This document shows, in pieces, positions 13,060-23,060 of a stretch of DNA of 64,000 bases. The position numbers and the translations under genes were made by a program. The stretch covers positions 372,001 to 436,000 of the forward strand of contig JANVFP010000014.1 in assembly GCA_027919835.1 (NCBI GenBank), read 5' to 3'. The DNA comes from Lentinula raphanica (lineage: Eukaryota; Basidiomycota; Agaricomycetes; Agaricales; Omphalotaceae). The notes beneath the pieces are model-generated. The model searched no databases and was not told the DNA's origin. It worked only from the letters and a program-made list of their open reading frames with translations. Position 1 is the stretch's first letter; each line of letters opens with the position of its first letter.

Positions 13060-13835
13060 AATACCTCGAGCGAGAACTCACCAAGAAGTTATAACTTGTT
13101 ACTATTAGAATCTAGAACCCGAACACTTTCGGGGGCATTGAACAGTCAAAATATCTCAAGAAAGAGGAAGATCCAGAACTTGCAATGTTCATGATCATGG
13201 CCACCGGATTCCAAAACACACCCTAACACACCCTAGAGAACGAATTCATCTGTCAACTAATCAGTAAGAAGTTAGTGATCCTACCTTCCTACTCCTTCCC
13301 ACTTGAATGTTCCCAACTCCCTACATCGCACTCCCAGCCTCCAACGTTAACATCGGTTCCCCCCCGTTCCCCATCTTCCTCGAGAGTCAATGGCATCGTT
13401 CCGCTGTCCTCCATGACCTCCATGACCTCCCTGACCTTCCCTTTCCCAATTTTCCTCACATCTGAGATATTCCAGAGGTCTCGCTCGTGGTGGATGTTTG
13501 TTTTTTTGGATCTGTGGAGTCTTTGGGGTTTCTGGATTTGTTGGGTTTGTTGGGTTTGTTGGAGTTTTTGGAGTGGAAGATGGAGTAGATGGAGTAGATG
13601 GAGTAGATGGAGTAGATGGAGTAGATGGAGTAGATGGAGTAGATGGAGTAGATGGAGATGAAGAGGAAGATGATGAGGAGGAGGAGGAGGAAGAAGACGA
13701 AGATGAAGAAGACGAAGATGAAGAAGACGAAGAAGAAGAAAACGAAGAAGATACTTCTTCTCTGAGTGGTAGCCTGTAGTAGCCTGTAGTAGCTCTGATA
13801 CGCTCCAAGAATCTAACTCGGAGCATCATCATCAA
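13060..13835 (-). pseudogene. Decayed partial duplicate of the HEN1 3' region
   Basis: This block repeats, in the same order and strand, pieces of the neighbouring HEN1 tail and its downstream flank. 13165-13440 resembles 13905-14160 (shared GAGGAAGATCCAGA, AACACACCCTA, CCTACAACGTTAACATC or close variants, TTCCTCGAGAGTC). 13465-13585 resembles 15070-15145 (ATTCCAGAGGTCTCGCTCGT versus TTCCAGAGGTCCCGCTCGTG, then TTTTGGAGTGGAAGATG). The part of the tail between these segments is missing. A 162-codon frame remains on the minus strand (start 13835), almost entirely Ser and Ser-Thr-Pro repeats, ending with GGQRND...SRGRWGT, which parallels GGQRNDSRGSSRWGT of the HEN1 tail. No methyltransferase domain is present. 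Most likely a dead tandem-duplication remnant; a short expressed Ser-rich protein cannot be excluded. Confidence 0.65.
13570..13750. repeat. 9-bp minisatellite plus purine-rich GAA/GAG tract
   Basis: About nine near-perfect tandem copies of the 9-mer GGAGTAGAT (13576-13652) are followed by a roughly 100-bp run of GAN triplets (GAAGAGGAAGAT...). Read on the minus strand these give (Ser-Thr-Pro)n and poly-Ser. The equivalent HEN1 stretch (15135-15210) has the poly-Ser part but only three Ser-Thr units, so the expansion is specific to the duplicate. Confidence 0.85.
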
Positions 13836-14042
13836 AAATCAGGATAAGTTATGTAAAACCCGAAACCTTTCGACAGCAAGAAAGTCAAAACAACAAGAAA
13901 GACTCAAAGAGGAAGATCCAGATTCAACATGCAGTGAGTCTGACCAGATTCCAAAAGTTAAAACACACCCTAGACTACCCTAGAGACCAACCTCCCTCAT
14001 TCTCTCCTTCAACTAATCCTACACCGAGTCCTGCCCACCCTG

Positions 14043-16776
14043 TCATTCCCAACCCCCTCCGTCACGCTCCAAGCCTACAACGTTAACATCCGAGTCGGTT
14101 CCCCATCTTGAACTTCCTCGAGAGTCGTTCCGCTGACCTCCCTGACCTCCCTGACTTGACTCTTCCGTTTCCCAAGTTTCCCAAGTTTCCTCAGACTGAG
14201 AATCCTCGCCCCAACCTTGACCACGACCATGACCACCTTCCGAAGGTGAATCAGAAGGAGCATCAGCCATCGGCTTACTAGGACTAGTAAGGTCCCTGGG
14301 GTTCCGAGTCCATGGTGAATCTGATGCCTCTGAGACTGGGTTAGAGACCCGATCCTCGTCCAGGTTCCACCCCGAACCCGGAACCATGCCCGATGCTGAA
14401 TCTATCGTCGCTACATGGGGACTTCCGGGGTTCCCAATAGTAGTACTACTACTAGTACTTCCCCAACCCGGCGTTGCGGTGGGCTCGGGTTCAGCCCAGG
14501 AACCTTCGGGATCATCATGGATCATATCCATATCTTTGTTGTTGTTGATACCCCGAGCCTCGCCTCCTTGGTCTCTTAATCTTTCGTCTCCTTCATCGGC
14601 TGAACCCACATCCCATCCGGCGTCGTCGTCGTGCCCAATGCCAATGCCTTGGCTAAGGCTTGGATCGTGTTCGTGATCGTGTTCGTGAGGAGTTATTCTC
14701 AACGTGACGGTGTCAAGGTCAAGGTGAAGGTCTCGCTCATGGTCCTGGTGTCCAACGTCGTCGTCGTAGTCAATGCTGGGATTGCTGGGATCCTCGATGT
14801 CTTCCATGTCGCCAAAATAGTGATAGTGCTCAGCTTCCTCGTCCTCCGAGTCCATTGCGTATTCGTACTCGTATCCATGAACGTGGTCTTCCTCGTGTAC
14901 TCCTCCGTCCTCCAGATCAAAAGAGTACCCAGAAACGTCCCCGTACTCAAACGCATAGTGCTTCTCCGGAGTCCAATCAGATGACATATACTCCATCTCG
15001 ATACTCCTATCGCCCTCACTGACGATCGTCTCCGTCGTGGGCCATAACGGACGGGGTTGGATGGGTGCACCGACAAGACGGATCTTCCAGAGGTCCCGCT
15101 CGTGTTGGATGTTTCTTTGGATGTTTGGGGCTTTTGGAGTGGAAGATGTAGAGGAGGTGGAAGATGTAGAAGATGATGATGATGAAGATGATAGAGGAGG
15201 CGGTGATAGAGGAGGCGAGTCTTGTACAAACCGAGGAGAAAGCGGATCTTCCGGGGATTCAGCGTCCTTTGTTAATCTCAACCCTCTCCCGACACCATCC
15301 GTACTTTGATCCTCATCATTATCATCAACGCCATACTGCTCTACAGCTGCGATCAACAACTCAATCCAGCCTCCACACGCCTTCGCCACCTCTGGTTCGT
15401 ACCAGAGATCCTCGATCCTTAGAAAAGATTCCCGAAGGTCTTCCATGTGTGATTTGATGATGTCGCCGATCGAATGGAGCGAGAGCGGGTTCTGAGTCGA
15501 GGGGTGGGCACCGTGGACGAAAGTCGTTAGGAGACGATGGGGGTTTGGGGGGGAGGGGAAGATAGGGACAGAGAAGAGTTCGGGGTCTCATTGGAGGAAA
15601 GATATTTCTCGGTCAGGCTCTCGACGAGTTCTCTCGCCTTTTTTTCGATTGGTTCTCTGACCACTTGATCTTCGTCGTCGATCCTTGTGAACATCGCGAC
15701 TAAAGACGCGCCGCCTACATCATGGTCTCTCCCCCAAGCATCTGCTTCCTGCGCCCTTCCTACATCACCCAGCTCGACAGTGTATGCCCACTCTGCTCCC
15801 TCTTTCTCGCAGTACTCACGGAACTCGTCTGGAGTCCACTCGAATTGATGGTCGTCGTGTCGGAAAATCCTGTCCGTGCGTCCGGTGGGATCTGCGAATC
15901 CTGAACGAAGTCGGATGGTTGGATGAGAGTGGGGCGTGGTGAAGAGGGCGTTGAAAGAGTACGATGGGGTGGTGATGAGGAGAAATTTGGGTTTGTAGAC
16001 ACCGAGGAGGATGGGGGAAAAGAAGGGGAGGATTGTGGGTGGGAGGTGTTCAATGCTGTGAGATCAACGAAATGTGTACATGTATATGTATATCAAGAGT
16101 CATAATACTCACACTTCAGAACTGACAATACATTCCGTGCCTACAAATTCCTCGTTGATCGTCTCCAAACCACCCTGCCAAAGCCTCGCTGTCATCTCCT
16201 CCCAACGTACGCTCTCTCGACTTGTTCTATGTCTCCAAGGATCAAAAGGTTCATCGTCTCCTGCAATCGCAGGCGGCGTAATCGCCTGTACAGCAAACTC
16301 CAAATCTCGGCTGGATATATCGAGTCCATTGAGTCGGGTTATGTGGAGATTGGGGATGGGATCAGAGGGCGTGTTGTACAGGCTGGTTGGGGATACAGAG
16401 GGAATCTGGGGGATTTCTTCGGTCTTGGGATAAAGCAAAGATCGCGGAGGTGCTGAGAGCCAAGGTGAAGGAACACTGAGGACAGAGAGAAGTTGGCCTT
16501 CGCCACAGCCGATATCGAGTACCTGGAATGCACGCTTGAGTGTTCTGTAAGGTGCACTGATAGAATGAATCGTACGTCTGTAACGTTCTCCCGTCTCAAA
16601 ATATCGAGAATCCATATTCGCCGTTGAAGATAAAGAGCGGGAAAGAACGTCACGGAGAGCTCTCGGCCAAGTTCTTCTTCATCGGAAACGACGATGGCGT
16701 CTGTGAGCATATCTACACGGGTGGAGCGAGTGAAGAGAAAGAAGTTGAGCGAGTGGTTGTAAAATAATCGCGACAC
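14043..16776 (-). CDS. HEN1: HEN1-type small-RNA 2'-O-methyltransferase with acidic C-terminal extension
   Basis: HEN1 enzymes methylate the 3'-terminal ribose of small RNAs and protect them from tailing and decay. Exons 16576-16776, 16113-16522 and 16055 downward join in frame: VTFFPALYLQRRIWILDILR, then the SAM-binding VLDIGCGEGQLL, then the metal/catalytic EVIEHL with its Glu, Glu and His, and RHDDHQFEWTPDEF with a further His. This frame reaches a stop at 15527, giving a 379-residue protein. A second frame, open from about 15588 to 14043, follows immediately: MEDLRESFLRIEDLWYEPEV, ACGGWIELLIAAVEQYG, then a Ser-rich and very acidic tail. A candidate 134-bp intron (15492-15625, branch-like CTAAC) would join both in frame to about 829 residues; otherwise the 467-codon frame from 15446 is a separate gene. 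Start could also be 16710. Confidence 0.8.
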
Positions 16777-17306
16777 GCCGCTGCCTCGAGGCTGTTTGTT
16801 TCCATATTCATCCTGGCTTCTTTAGTACTACCTACGATCAGCTACGATCATCAACTCACCAAACAAGTCCAAGTTTGTTGTCGGACTCGTAGACTGATTC
16901 GCCTCAAACTCTCAATCTCTACAATCTAATGACAGCTTGAATCTCTCGTCATGACTTCTTTCACAGTTTACACAGGACGAAACGTACACTACATAGGAAA
17001 ATACACACACAGATGGATACTGCGACGGAAATGACACAATGAGGAAAGTGACAGGAACTGGAAATGGAACTGGGGATGGATCATGGATCATGGAGAGTCC
17101 AACGGGAAACGGAAAGTGGAAGACACAGCGCGTCGAGAGTCCAACGGAAAATGGCCAGAGGAGATACAGCGCGTAGCATTCGAAAGACCAACGGAAAATG
17201 GCCAGTGGAAGACACAGCAGGACACAGCGCGTCGTATTCGAAAGACCAACGGAAAACGGAAAAGGCCAGAGGAAGACACAACGCTGCGTCGATCATCACC
17301 CAACCA
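16777..17306. other. Intergenic region between HEN1 start and secreted-protein 3' end
   Basis: Contains the HEN1 promoter side (no obvious TATA) and, next to the neighbouring stop codon, the minisatellite listed separately. No gene seen. Confidence 0.4.
17099..17292. repeat. Imperfect minisatellite, about four copies of 42-58 bp
   Basis: Four successive blocks begin with CCAACGG(A/G)AAA, continue with a variant of TGGCCAGAGGAAGACACAGC and then GCGTCG, some with CATTCGAAAGA. They lie just past the stop codon of the secreted repeat protein, probably in its 3' untranslated region. Several overlapping ORFs in this stretch (17064-17588 plus, 17081-17365 minus) are by-products of the repeat. Confidence 0.75.
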
Positions 17307-18827
17307 CTAGTACGGCTTGGTCGGGACAGCACCAGCAGCACCAGCAGTACCACTGGGATAGGCACCTTCGGAAGTGTCGGTGGGGGCTACGACTCCAGAG
17401 GCATCTGTCCCAGCTGCGCCTGTCCCAACTGCGCCATCTGTCCCAGGTACTGCTGCTGCTGCACCCATGCCAGCAGGTTCTTGTCCTGGCATTGCACCTG
17501 CCGCTGCCCCTGCCGCCCCTGCCCCTGCTTGTGGTGTCTGTGTCGACTTGTATGCACCGTACGCAGTAGAGCCGGCAGAAGCGAGTGAACTGAGCGCGCC
17601 CGCACCTTCTGTCAGCGACTGCATCTTGCTTGGCTGACCGTACCCGCCGGCACCGTACTCGCCGCCGTACTCGTTGGACATGCCGTATCCGTTTCCGTAC
17701 CCGGGATGAGCATAGGGGTTTTGTTGGTTCGCAGTCCCTTCGTGTTGACCAGATTCGTGATTAGCCAGGGTCCCGGCAGTGGGGTGCTGCTGCTCGGTAC
17801 CTTTCTGGTGCTCAGTACCACCCTCCTTGTGCTCAGTACCACCCTCCTTGTGCTCGGCACCTTCCTTGTGCTCAGCGACGCCTTTCTCGTGCTCAGCGAC
17901 GCCTTCTTTGTGCTCGCCTTCCTTCGGTTTAGCATGCTCAGCTTTAGCCCCCTCATGTTCCGGGCCCTCCTTATCCTTCGCTCCCTCGTGTCCGGCGCCG
18001 GTGGCTCCAGGATGAGGAGTTTGGTGTTCTGGCACTTTCGCTCCCTCGTGTTCGGTGCCAGGATGAGGAGTCTGGTGTTCTGGCACTTTGGCTCCCTCGT
18101 GCTCGGTGCCACCAGGATGAGGATTCTGGTGTTCCGGGGTATTACCTGGATGAGGAGACTTGTGTCCGGGGTCGTTTGGACGAGGAGTCTGGTGTTCGGT
18201 ACCACCTGGCTTGTGTTCGGAGTCATTTGGATGCGCTGGATGAGCGGGGTGTGCGGCACCTGTCTGACCAGGTTTGGGTGCGTCGGTTGTCTGCGCGGGA
18301 GCAGGAGCGGGAGGAGTGTCGGCCAACTTCTTAACCGCCTTCGCGCCTCCCGCGAAGGTCAGACCGCCCTCCAAAGCCTTGAGGCCCGTGTGGTGAGAGC
18401 CGTGTCCTTTATCATTGACGGCTCCATTCATCTCCTCTGTCGCATGAGATTCAACGTTGTGAACGAGACTCCCAAGTCCTCCAGACGATGATGATGATCC
18501 AAACGATCCAAACGACGAGTGTCGCCGATAGCGAACGTTCTGAGCTACGCGGTCGAGAGTCTCCCGTTTCGCGAGTATGTTCCGAGGGAGAGCGTCGGAG
18601 CGACGGGCGACGGTTGTTGGGGTGTCGGCGGATCTCTATGGGCACCAAGAAGAAGAAAAAAGAGAGGAAGCAGTCAGTTCTCTAGTTTTCGAGGAAAGGA
18701 CAAACAGGTCCTAATTTCTAGAACTCACCCGGAAAGAGATAGGAATAGCAGCAGCCTGCATCTGAGAGGAAAGAACCAAAGTGAGGACGAGCGTCCCAAG
18801 CAAAAGTTTCATCGTTCGGTTGAGCAT
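17307..18827 (-). CDS. Secreted His/Glu/Gly-rich tandem-repeat protein, unknown function
   Basis: Two exons (18729-18827 and 17307-18635, with a 93-bp intron) join in frame to 475 residues. Exon 1 is a classic signal peptide (MKLLLGTLVLTLVLSSQMQA; ATG at 18827 or 18812). The start of the mature chain carries dibasic sites TVARR, ILAKR and VRYRR, suitable for a Kex2-type protease. The centre is low-complexity: repeats built on PEHQTPHPG, TEHEGAK and AEHKEG units, very rich in His, Glu, Gly, Pro and Lys. The C-terminal third is Gly/Tyr-rich (YGNGYGMSNEYGGEYGAGGYG), then Ala/Gly-rich. No enzyme domain is visible. A wall-associated, metal-binding or surface protein is possible, but that is inference from composition. 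The gene appears intact. Confidence 0.75.
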
Positions 18828-20556
18828 GATGACTTCAATTGAACGTGGTGCGTAATTTCGTCGTATAGAGGGGAAACGAAAGTGGTGTATCTGTATCCAA
18901 TGAAGTATTTCGTGACCAGCACGAAAACAAAATCCGAGATGATTGGTTGGGAGGAGCACGGTTGGGGGGGTTGACCGAGGGGAATGAAAAACGACCTGCG
19001 TTGTGCGTTGGAGGGAGAGGGGGAGAAAATTTCTCTTACACTTGCGATATTTATGAGATTTTGATGGGAACAAGTCACAAGGGTTGGGATGACTTCAAAC
19101 TTGGGTTGGGCGAAGGGTCCGTCGGTACCCACCGTCGTACCTATTCATTCTTGATTTCTTGATTATCTCTTGGGCACTGGGCAGGCTAGGCTCAGCACGC
19201 TGTATCAGGCTGTTTCGGGAGTTGCAGTGCAGTGCAGTGCCCGCGTATCTAGGCGTATCTTGAAAAGGCAGTGGTCGGGCTTGGTTTGGGGCCCCGGTCA
19301 TGCGGGTCTTGGCTATCATTAGCACTCAAGCGCACGCTCCGTGAGGAGAGAAAGCTTGGAAGTCGCGTCAAAGGTCCAAGGAGCTCGAAGGACGAGAAGT
19401 TGACAAGGGACTTGGCATCCTTGGCCTACTACTTAAGAAAGCAGGTCAGAGTAAGTATGTCTTTTTTTCATGGTAACAGTCTCTTCGTGCATCTTCATCT
19501 ATCTTCATCCTCATGATCACTGCCTCTATCTATTTTTGACTATTGAGCTCAAAACAGCTCAAATCGGGGTTCTAGAGCTGGATAAGGCGAAAATCCCGTA
19601 TCCAGTGTCATGATCCACTTCCGACTGCTTCCAAGTTCCAAGTTCCTGCCGAATATCAGTGAATATCCCGGATCCGATGCCAAGTCCAATCGCGAACGTT
19701 TTGAATTCTTGCACGACATATGCTCATTGCTTTCTCAAGGTGGAACATGCAAATTGAGGGATTTCGAAGTTTGGGTGCGATTAGATGCGATGAGGTGTGA
19801 TGCTGCGGTGAGAGGCTGTGAGTTATCGATGAACATGATACCAGATGATACCTCTCCAAAATATACTAATCAACATATCTTGAACTTTGATGCACCTGGG
19901 CGGAAGGTCGAAATTCACTGGCTGTGTCATTCTCGTCGAGTTGTGCCAAACCCGAGCGTAGTACGTACCAAATTCGTAGTGTTTAATTCTCGAGACGGAT
20001 AGACGTGCGATCTTCAACGTGGTCGATCTGCACAGTATAGACTCGTATACGTATGTGAGTAAGTAACAGCTGTGGAAAGTTTTATTGGAGTTCAGAGTTC
20101 AGATTTTGCAAAGTGGCGGTCAAAGCTGTCCTTATTGTCTTTTTACAAGTTCGTGGGAAAGAGAAGCGACCTTCCGATCGCTGAAAGAACAATAAATAAA
20201 GCTCGAGAGCTTAAACCACCTCTACACCTTCTTTCTCTGCTCTTCTCCTCCATCTACTGCAGTTTCAGAGACTGATATTCCCCAAATGAAGTACATACAC
20301 ATCCGCAACTTTTTGCATCAATGACAAACAGTCGGCTCGGCGGTCGACCATCGCTCAGCGCTCAAGCTCAAGATTGAACATGAATACCAATTTTCAAGGT
20401 TCTACTTTCCTTTCAACATACAATTTCAACGGCGTTTCTCAGACGAAGAATACGAGTTCGGAGATGCTCAAGGTGTGAATAGACTGCATACTAATCATTA
20501 AGTAACATAAATTAAAATATGAACAGGAAATCCATCTTCAATGAACGAAAAACAAA
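18828..20556. other. Intergenic region
   Basis: About 1.7 kb between the start of the secreted protein and the 3' end of the acyltransferase. It includes a short CAGTG tandem (about 19222-19240) and short open frames (e.g. 19610-20002 plus, 130 codons) without recognisable motifs or splice support. The promoter of the secreted protein should lie at 18828-19150; no clear TATA. Confidence 0.4.
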
Positions 20557-22074
20557 CTATACTACAAGAGGTTGCCCTTTCCTAATACCGTCCAACGCTT
20601 TCTCGATAGCCTTCAGTCTCGGTGGACGAACACCGCTGAAACCATCGAGGATGTATCCACCCTTCAACTTGTTCACAGTGAAGACGTGGTCAGGCATGAA
20701 AGGCAGCATCCAATGCCAGAATCCGAGTGGCTCGGAGCCCAAGTCAAGCTTGTCGACTCCGCCGATGACCTGGTTTGAAAGCAGCCAGCTGTCAGTGCCC
20801 TTTCTACGTGCCGGAATAGCGGCTCCTCCGATAGACGGAACCCATTTTTCGTATCCTTGGATGTATGGGATATTTCGCATATCTTCGATAGCCTGTCGGT
20901 GTATCAACGCGAACTCGTAGAGGGACATGGATGATAGTTCTTGGACGGTGAGGGGAGGGAACGCAAGGGGTAAAAGAGCGTTGTGAGAGTAAGTCTCGAA
21001 ATCACGGTTTAATTCTTTGAGGACTCCACGAAGGGAGACGGCTGTACTGAGTGTAAGGGCGTTGGGACTGGTTGGTCCTTCGTCTAGGTACGCAGCCTGG
21101 TGGTGGAAGAAATTATTCTTAAGCTCGTTTTCAGATCTTTGTGGAAAAAAACGACGAACCTTCAAAAGGAATGCGACTAAGACATCGCCTGTCGATACCC
21201 AACCTCGTCCTTCATCGGCGGCTTGCTTTTTCACGTTCGCCACCATTTCCTCGACAACTCTGGATCCCAAGTATATCGCCGCAGGCTTCACTCGGTGCCA
21301 CAACAATTCCGTTGCGCAACTTGCACCGAGTGTCAATACATTTTTAACATTTACAGAGGTGAAATCACGCTGAAGGTTGACGAGACCTGGGGGACAAGGG
21401 TCCCCAACAGATTCCGACTCCCTGAGCCGCTTGAGTTCTTCCGCGAGGATATTCGACGAACTGATTTTGGGCGGGGACCAAGGAAGGTTGTTCAAACATG
21501 AGTTCAATGCCTTCACTACTTGGCCCATACCCGTCGCGTCGAATATACCGTGTGGAAGCGTCAAGCCCACACATGCGCAGTTAGCCAACACAGAGACATG
21601 GAGAGAGAGTATAGGAAGTTTCTTCGACGCGTAGTCGGCTAGCGAGTTCTGCGTCGATGAGTGGCGGAAGAATTTGACAGGGGGTTTCTCGAGGAAGGTC
21701 GCTGAGTGATCATCAAAGGGTGTTAGAGGGATTTTCGTCGAAGGCAACTTGCTCGTCGTGAACTTGACGGTGGCGTAGTTGCTCGGCAGAGGACCGGAGA
21801 CGGGAACTCTGACCTGGAACGATTTCTTCGCCGCGTTCCACTCGACACGTCCAGCGAGCAGTCTCCACTCCTCCGCTGCGCGTTTCGCGGCAGTTTCCAA
21901 TGCTTCAACGTCAACCCTGGCGACGACGTAGCCAAAGGTGATACTACTGGTGTGAACCCCGTTCTGATCGATTCCACTGAGAGGAACGATGATGGTGTTC
22001 TCGGGGGATGACATGTTAGTGTCGGTGGAGGTGGGGTGGAAGGGATAGGATGAATGAATGGAGTGGTGGGCCAA
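20557..22074 (-). CDS. BAHD-like acyltransferase (transferase family PF02458 type)
   Basis: A single uninterrupted 505-residue frame, unusual here, with the catalytic H-x-x-x-D motif as HGIFD in GLTLPHGIFDATGMGQVVKAL (about residues 170-190). BAHD-type enzymes move acyl groups from CoA thioesters to alcohols or amines, often in secondary metabolism. Two-domain length (450-500) fits. The usual C-terminal DFGWG motif is not conserved; the corresponding part reads LDLGSEPLGFWHW. The start at 22074 gives MAHHSIHSSYPFHPT; a later ATG (MSSPENTIIVPLSGID) lies about 20 residues in and may be the true start. No neighbouring biosynthetic genes are evident, so acceptor and donor are unknown. The promoter region carries a transposon insertion 286 bp upstream. 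Confidence 0.8.
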   Translation of the reverse strand: MAHHSIHSSYPFHPTSTDTNMSSPENTIIVPLSGIDQNGVHTSSITFGYVVARVDVEALETAAKRAAEEWRLLAGRVEWNAAKKSFQVRVPVSGPLPSNYATVKFTTSKLPSTKIPLTPFDDHSATFLEKPPVKFFRHSSTQNSLADYASKKLPILSLHVSVLANCACVGLTLPHGIFDATGMGQVVKALNSCLNNLPWSPPKISSSNILAEELKRLRESESVGDPCPPGLVNLQRDFTSVNVKNVLTLGASCATELLWHRVKPAAIYLGSRVVEEMVANVKKQAADEGRGWVSTGDVLVAFLLKVRRFFPQRSENELKNNFFHHQAAYLDEGPTSPNALTLSTAVSLRGVLKELNRDFETYSHNALLPLAFPPLTVQELSSMSLYEFALIHRQAIEDMRNIPYIQGYEKWVPSIGGAAIPARRKGTDSWLLSNQVIGGVDKLDLGSEPLGFWHWMLPFMPDHVFTVNKLKGGYILDGFSGVRPPRLKAIEKALDGIRKGQPLVV

Positions 22075-22351
22075 AGGTAGGCGGCCTAGGAATCAAGCAG
22101 TCAAGAAGGAAAATGTTGAAGTCCTTATTACTTTTTTCTCCGTGTCTTCTAAGTCTTCACAGGGTCTAACTCTATTTCAATGGATTCAGAATATCAGAAG
22201 AATCTACGCGAGTCTATGTTGCTCGCTAAGGTGATTCTTGTGTCCGGGCTGGTCTTTCCTGGTTCACTCCTTCCTTTGCTGGAAACATACAAGGACATTC
22301 TAGGGCGTTTGGAATTCGGCTGATTCCATGCGGCCTCTTAGGGCAGCAGCA

Positions 22352-22832
22352 ATTTGTTTTAGTGCTGGGTAAATGTAAAGCTTGTAAATTACAAACCCAT
22401 TTTTTACAGGTTTTTTACACGTAAATTTACATTTTTTACTGAAAACCCCCAAATTGACCTGTAAAATACCTGTAAAATATTCATCATATCTAACTCAGTG
22501 CAGGCTGTGGCAGGGCGCTGTGCCTAGCAAGGTGCATGAATTACCAGCAGATCATTAGCCAACAAGAGTAGCTATGGACGACAATGAACTCAAGGGGACT
22601 CAGGTCAATGCAGGAGGTAGTCCACTGTGGACTGACATACTTGACACATAAATTTACATTATTTACATCCATATTTTACATGTAAAATTTGTAAAAAACC
22701 TGTAAAATTTTCCGCGCTGCGCGCGCGATTTTTTACAAACTTACACTGTAAAAAAAGCCTTACAATGGTCCTCGCGGGACCCTTACATTTTTTACTGCCA
22801 CAAGTTGAATTTTACCCAGCACTAATTTGTTT
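22352..22832. mobile_element. hAT-type miniature inverted-repeat element (MITE), 465 bp, with 8-bp target duplications
   Basis: The element itself is 22360-22824. It begins TAGTGCTGGGTAAA and ends with the exact reverse complement TTTACCCAGCACTA, and is flanked on both sides by the same 8 bases, ATTTGTTT (22352-22359 and 22825-22832). An 8-bp duplication and a TIR of the form (C/T)A(A/G)NG are hallmarks of hAT transposons. The interior is AT-rich with many TGTAAA/TTTACA words on both strands (terminal parts especially) and codes for nothing, so it must depend on a transposase elsewhere. The perfect ends and duplication suggest a recent insertion. Confidence 0.9.
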
Positions 22833-23060
22833 TCTGACATTTCGTGTAAAATGAGGCCCACATATTTCGGATAATCACCTGCACTTACTTCCAAATCCGG
22901 TACGTAGTTTGTGTTTTCCCAAAATGGATATTTCTCGTAGATCCCGAGCGCGCAGAAGTATTCTTCCAACTCGAACATACGGGTGATTGGGCTGGATTTC
23001 ATCGCACAATGGCCATTGGCCTTCATATCCAATCGCTCTTACTGCAATTCTCGTCTTTCT
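22833..23060 (-). pseudogene. Possible gene remnant next to the MITE
   Basis: The minus-strand reading MFELEEYFCALGIYEKYPFW ... VPDLE ... YPKYVGLILHEMSENK looks protein-like, with a plausible upstream intron (GTAAGA...CCAG, about 22998-23049). The frame runs into the MITE right end; with the element removed it would read ...SENKLLLP and stop. I cannot assign a family and the 5' part (23060-23230) does not yield a convincing start, so this may be a decayed fragment or chance. Confidence 0.25.

Noticed and set aside
13498..13779. Plus-strand frame rich in Val-Asp-Gly and Asp/Glu repeats
   Set aside because: It is the mirror of the 9-bp minisatellite and GAA/GAG tract; the minus strand corresponds to the HEN1 tail duplicate.
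17064..18491. Several long plus-strand frames opposite the secreted repeat protein
   Set aside because: Repetitive, GC-biased sequence stays open in several frames; only the minus strand has a signal peptide, a spliced upstream exon and a coherent repeat pattern.
19610..20002. 130-codon plus-strand frame
   Set aside because: No recognisable motif, no splice partners, no upstream promoter signal, and an overlapping opposite frame.
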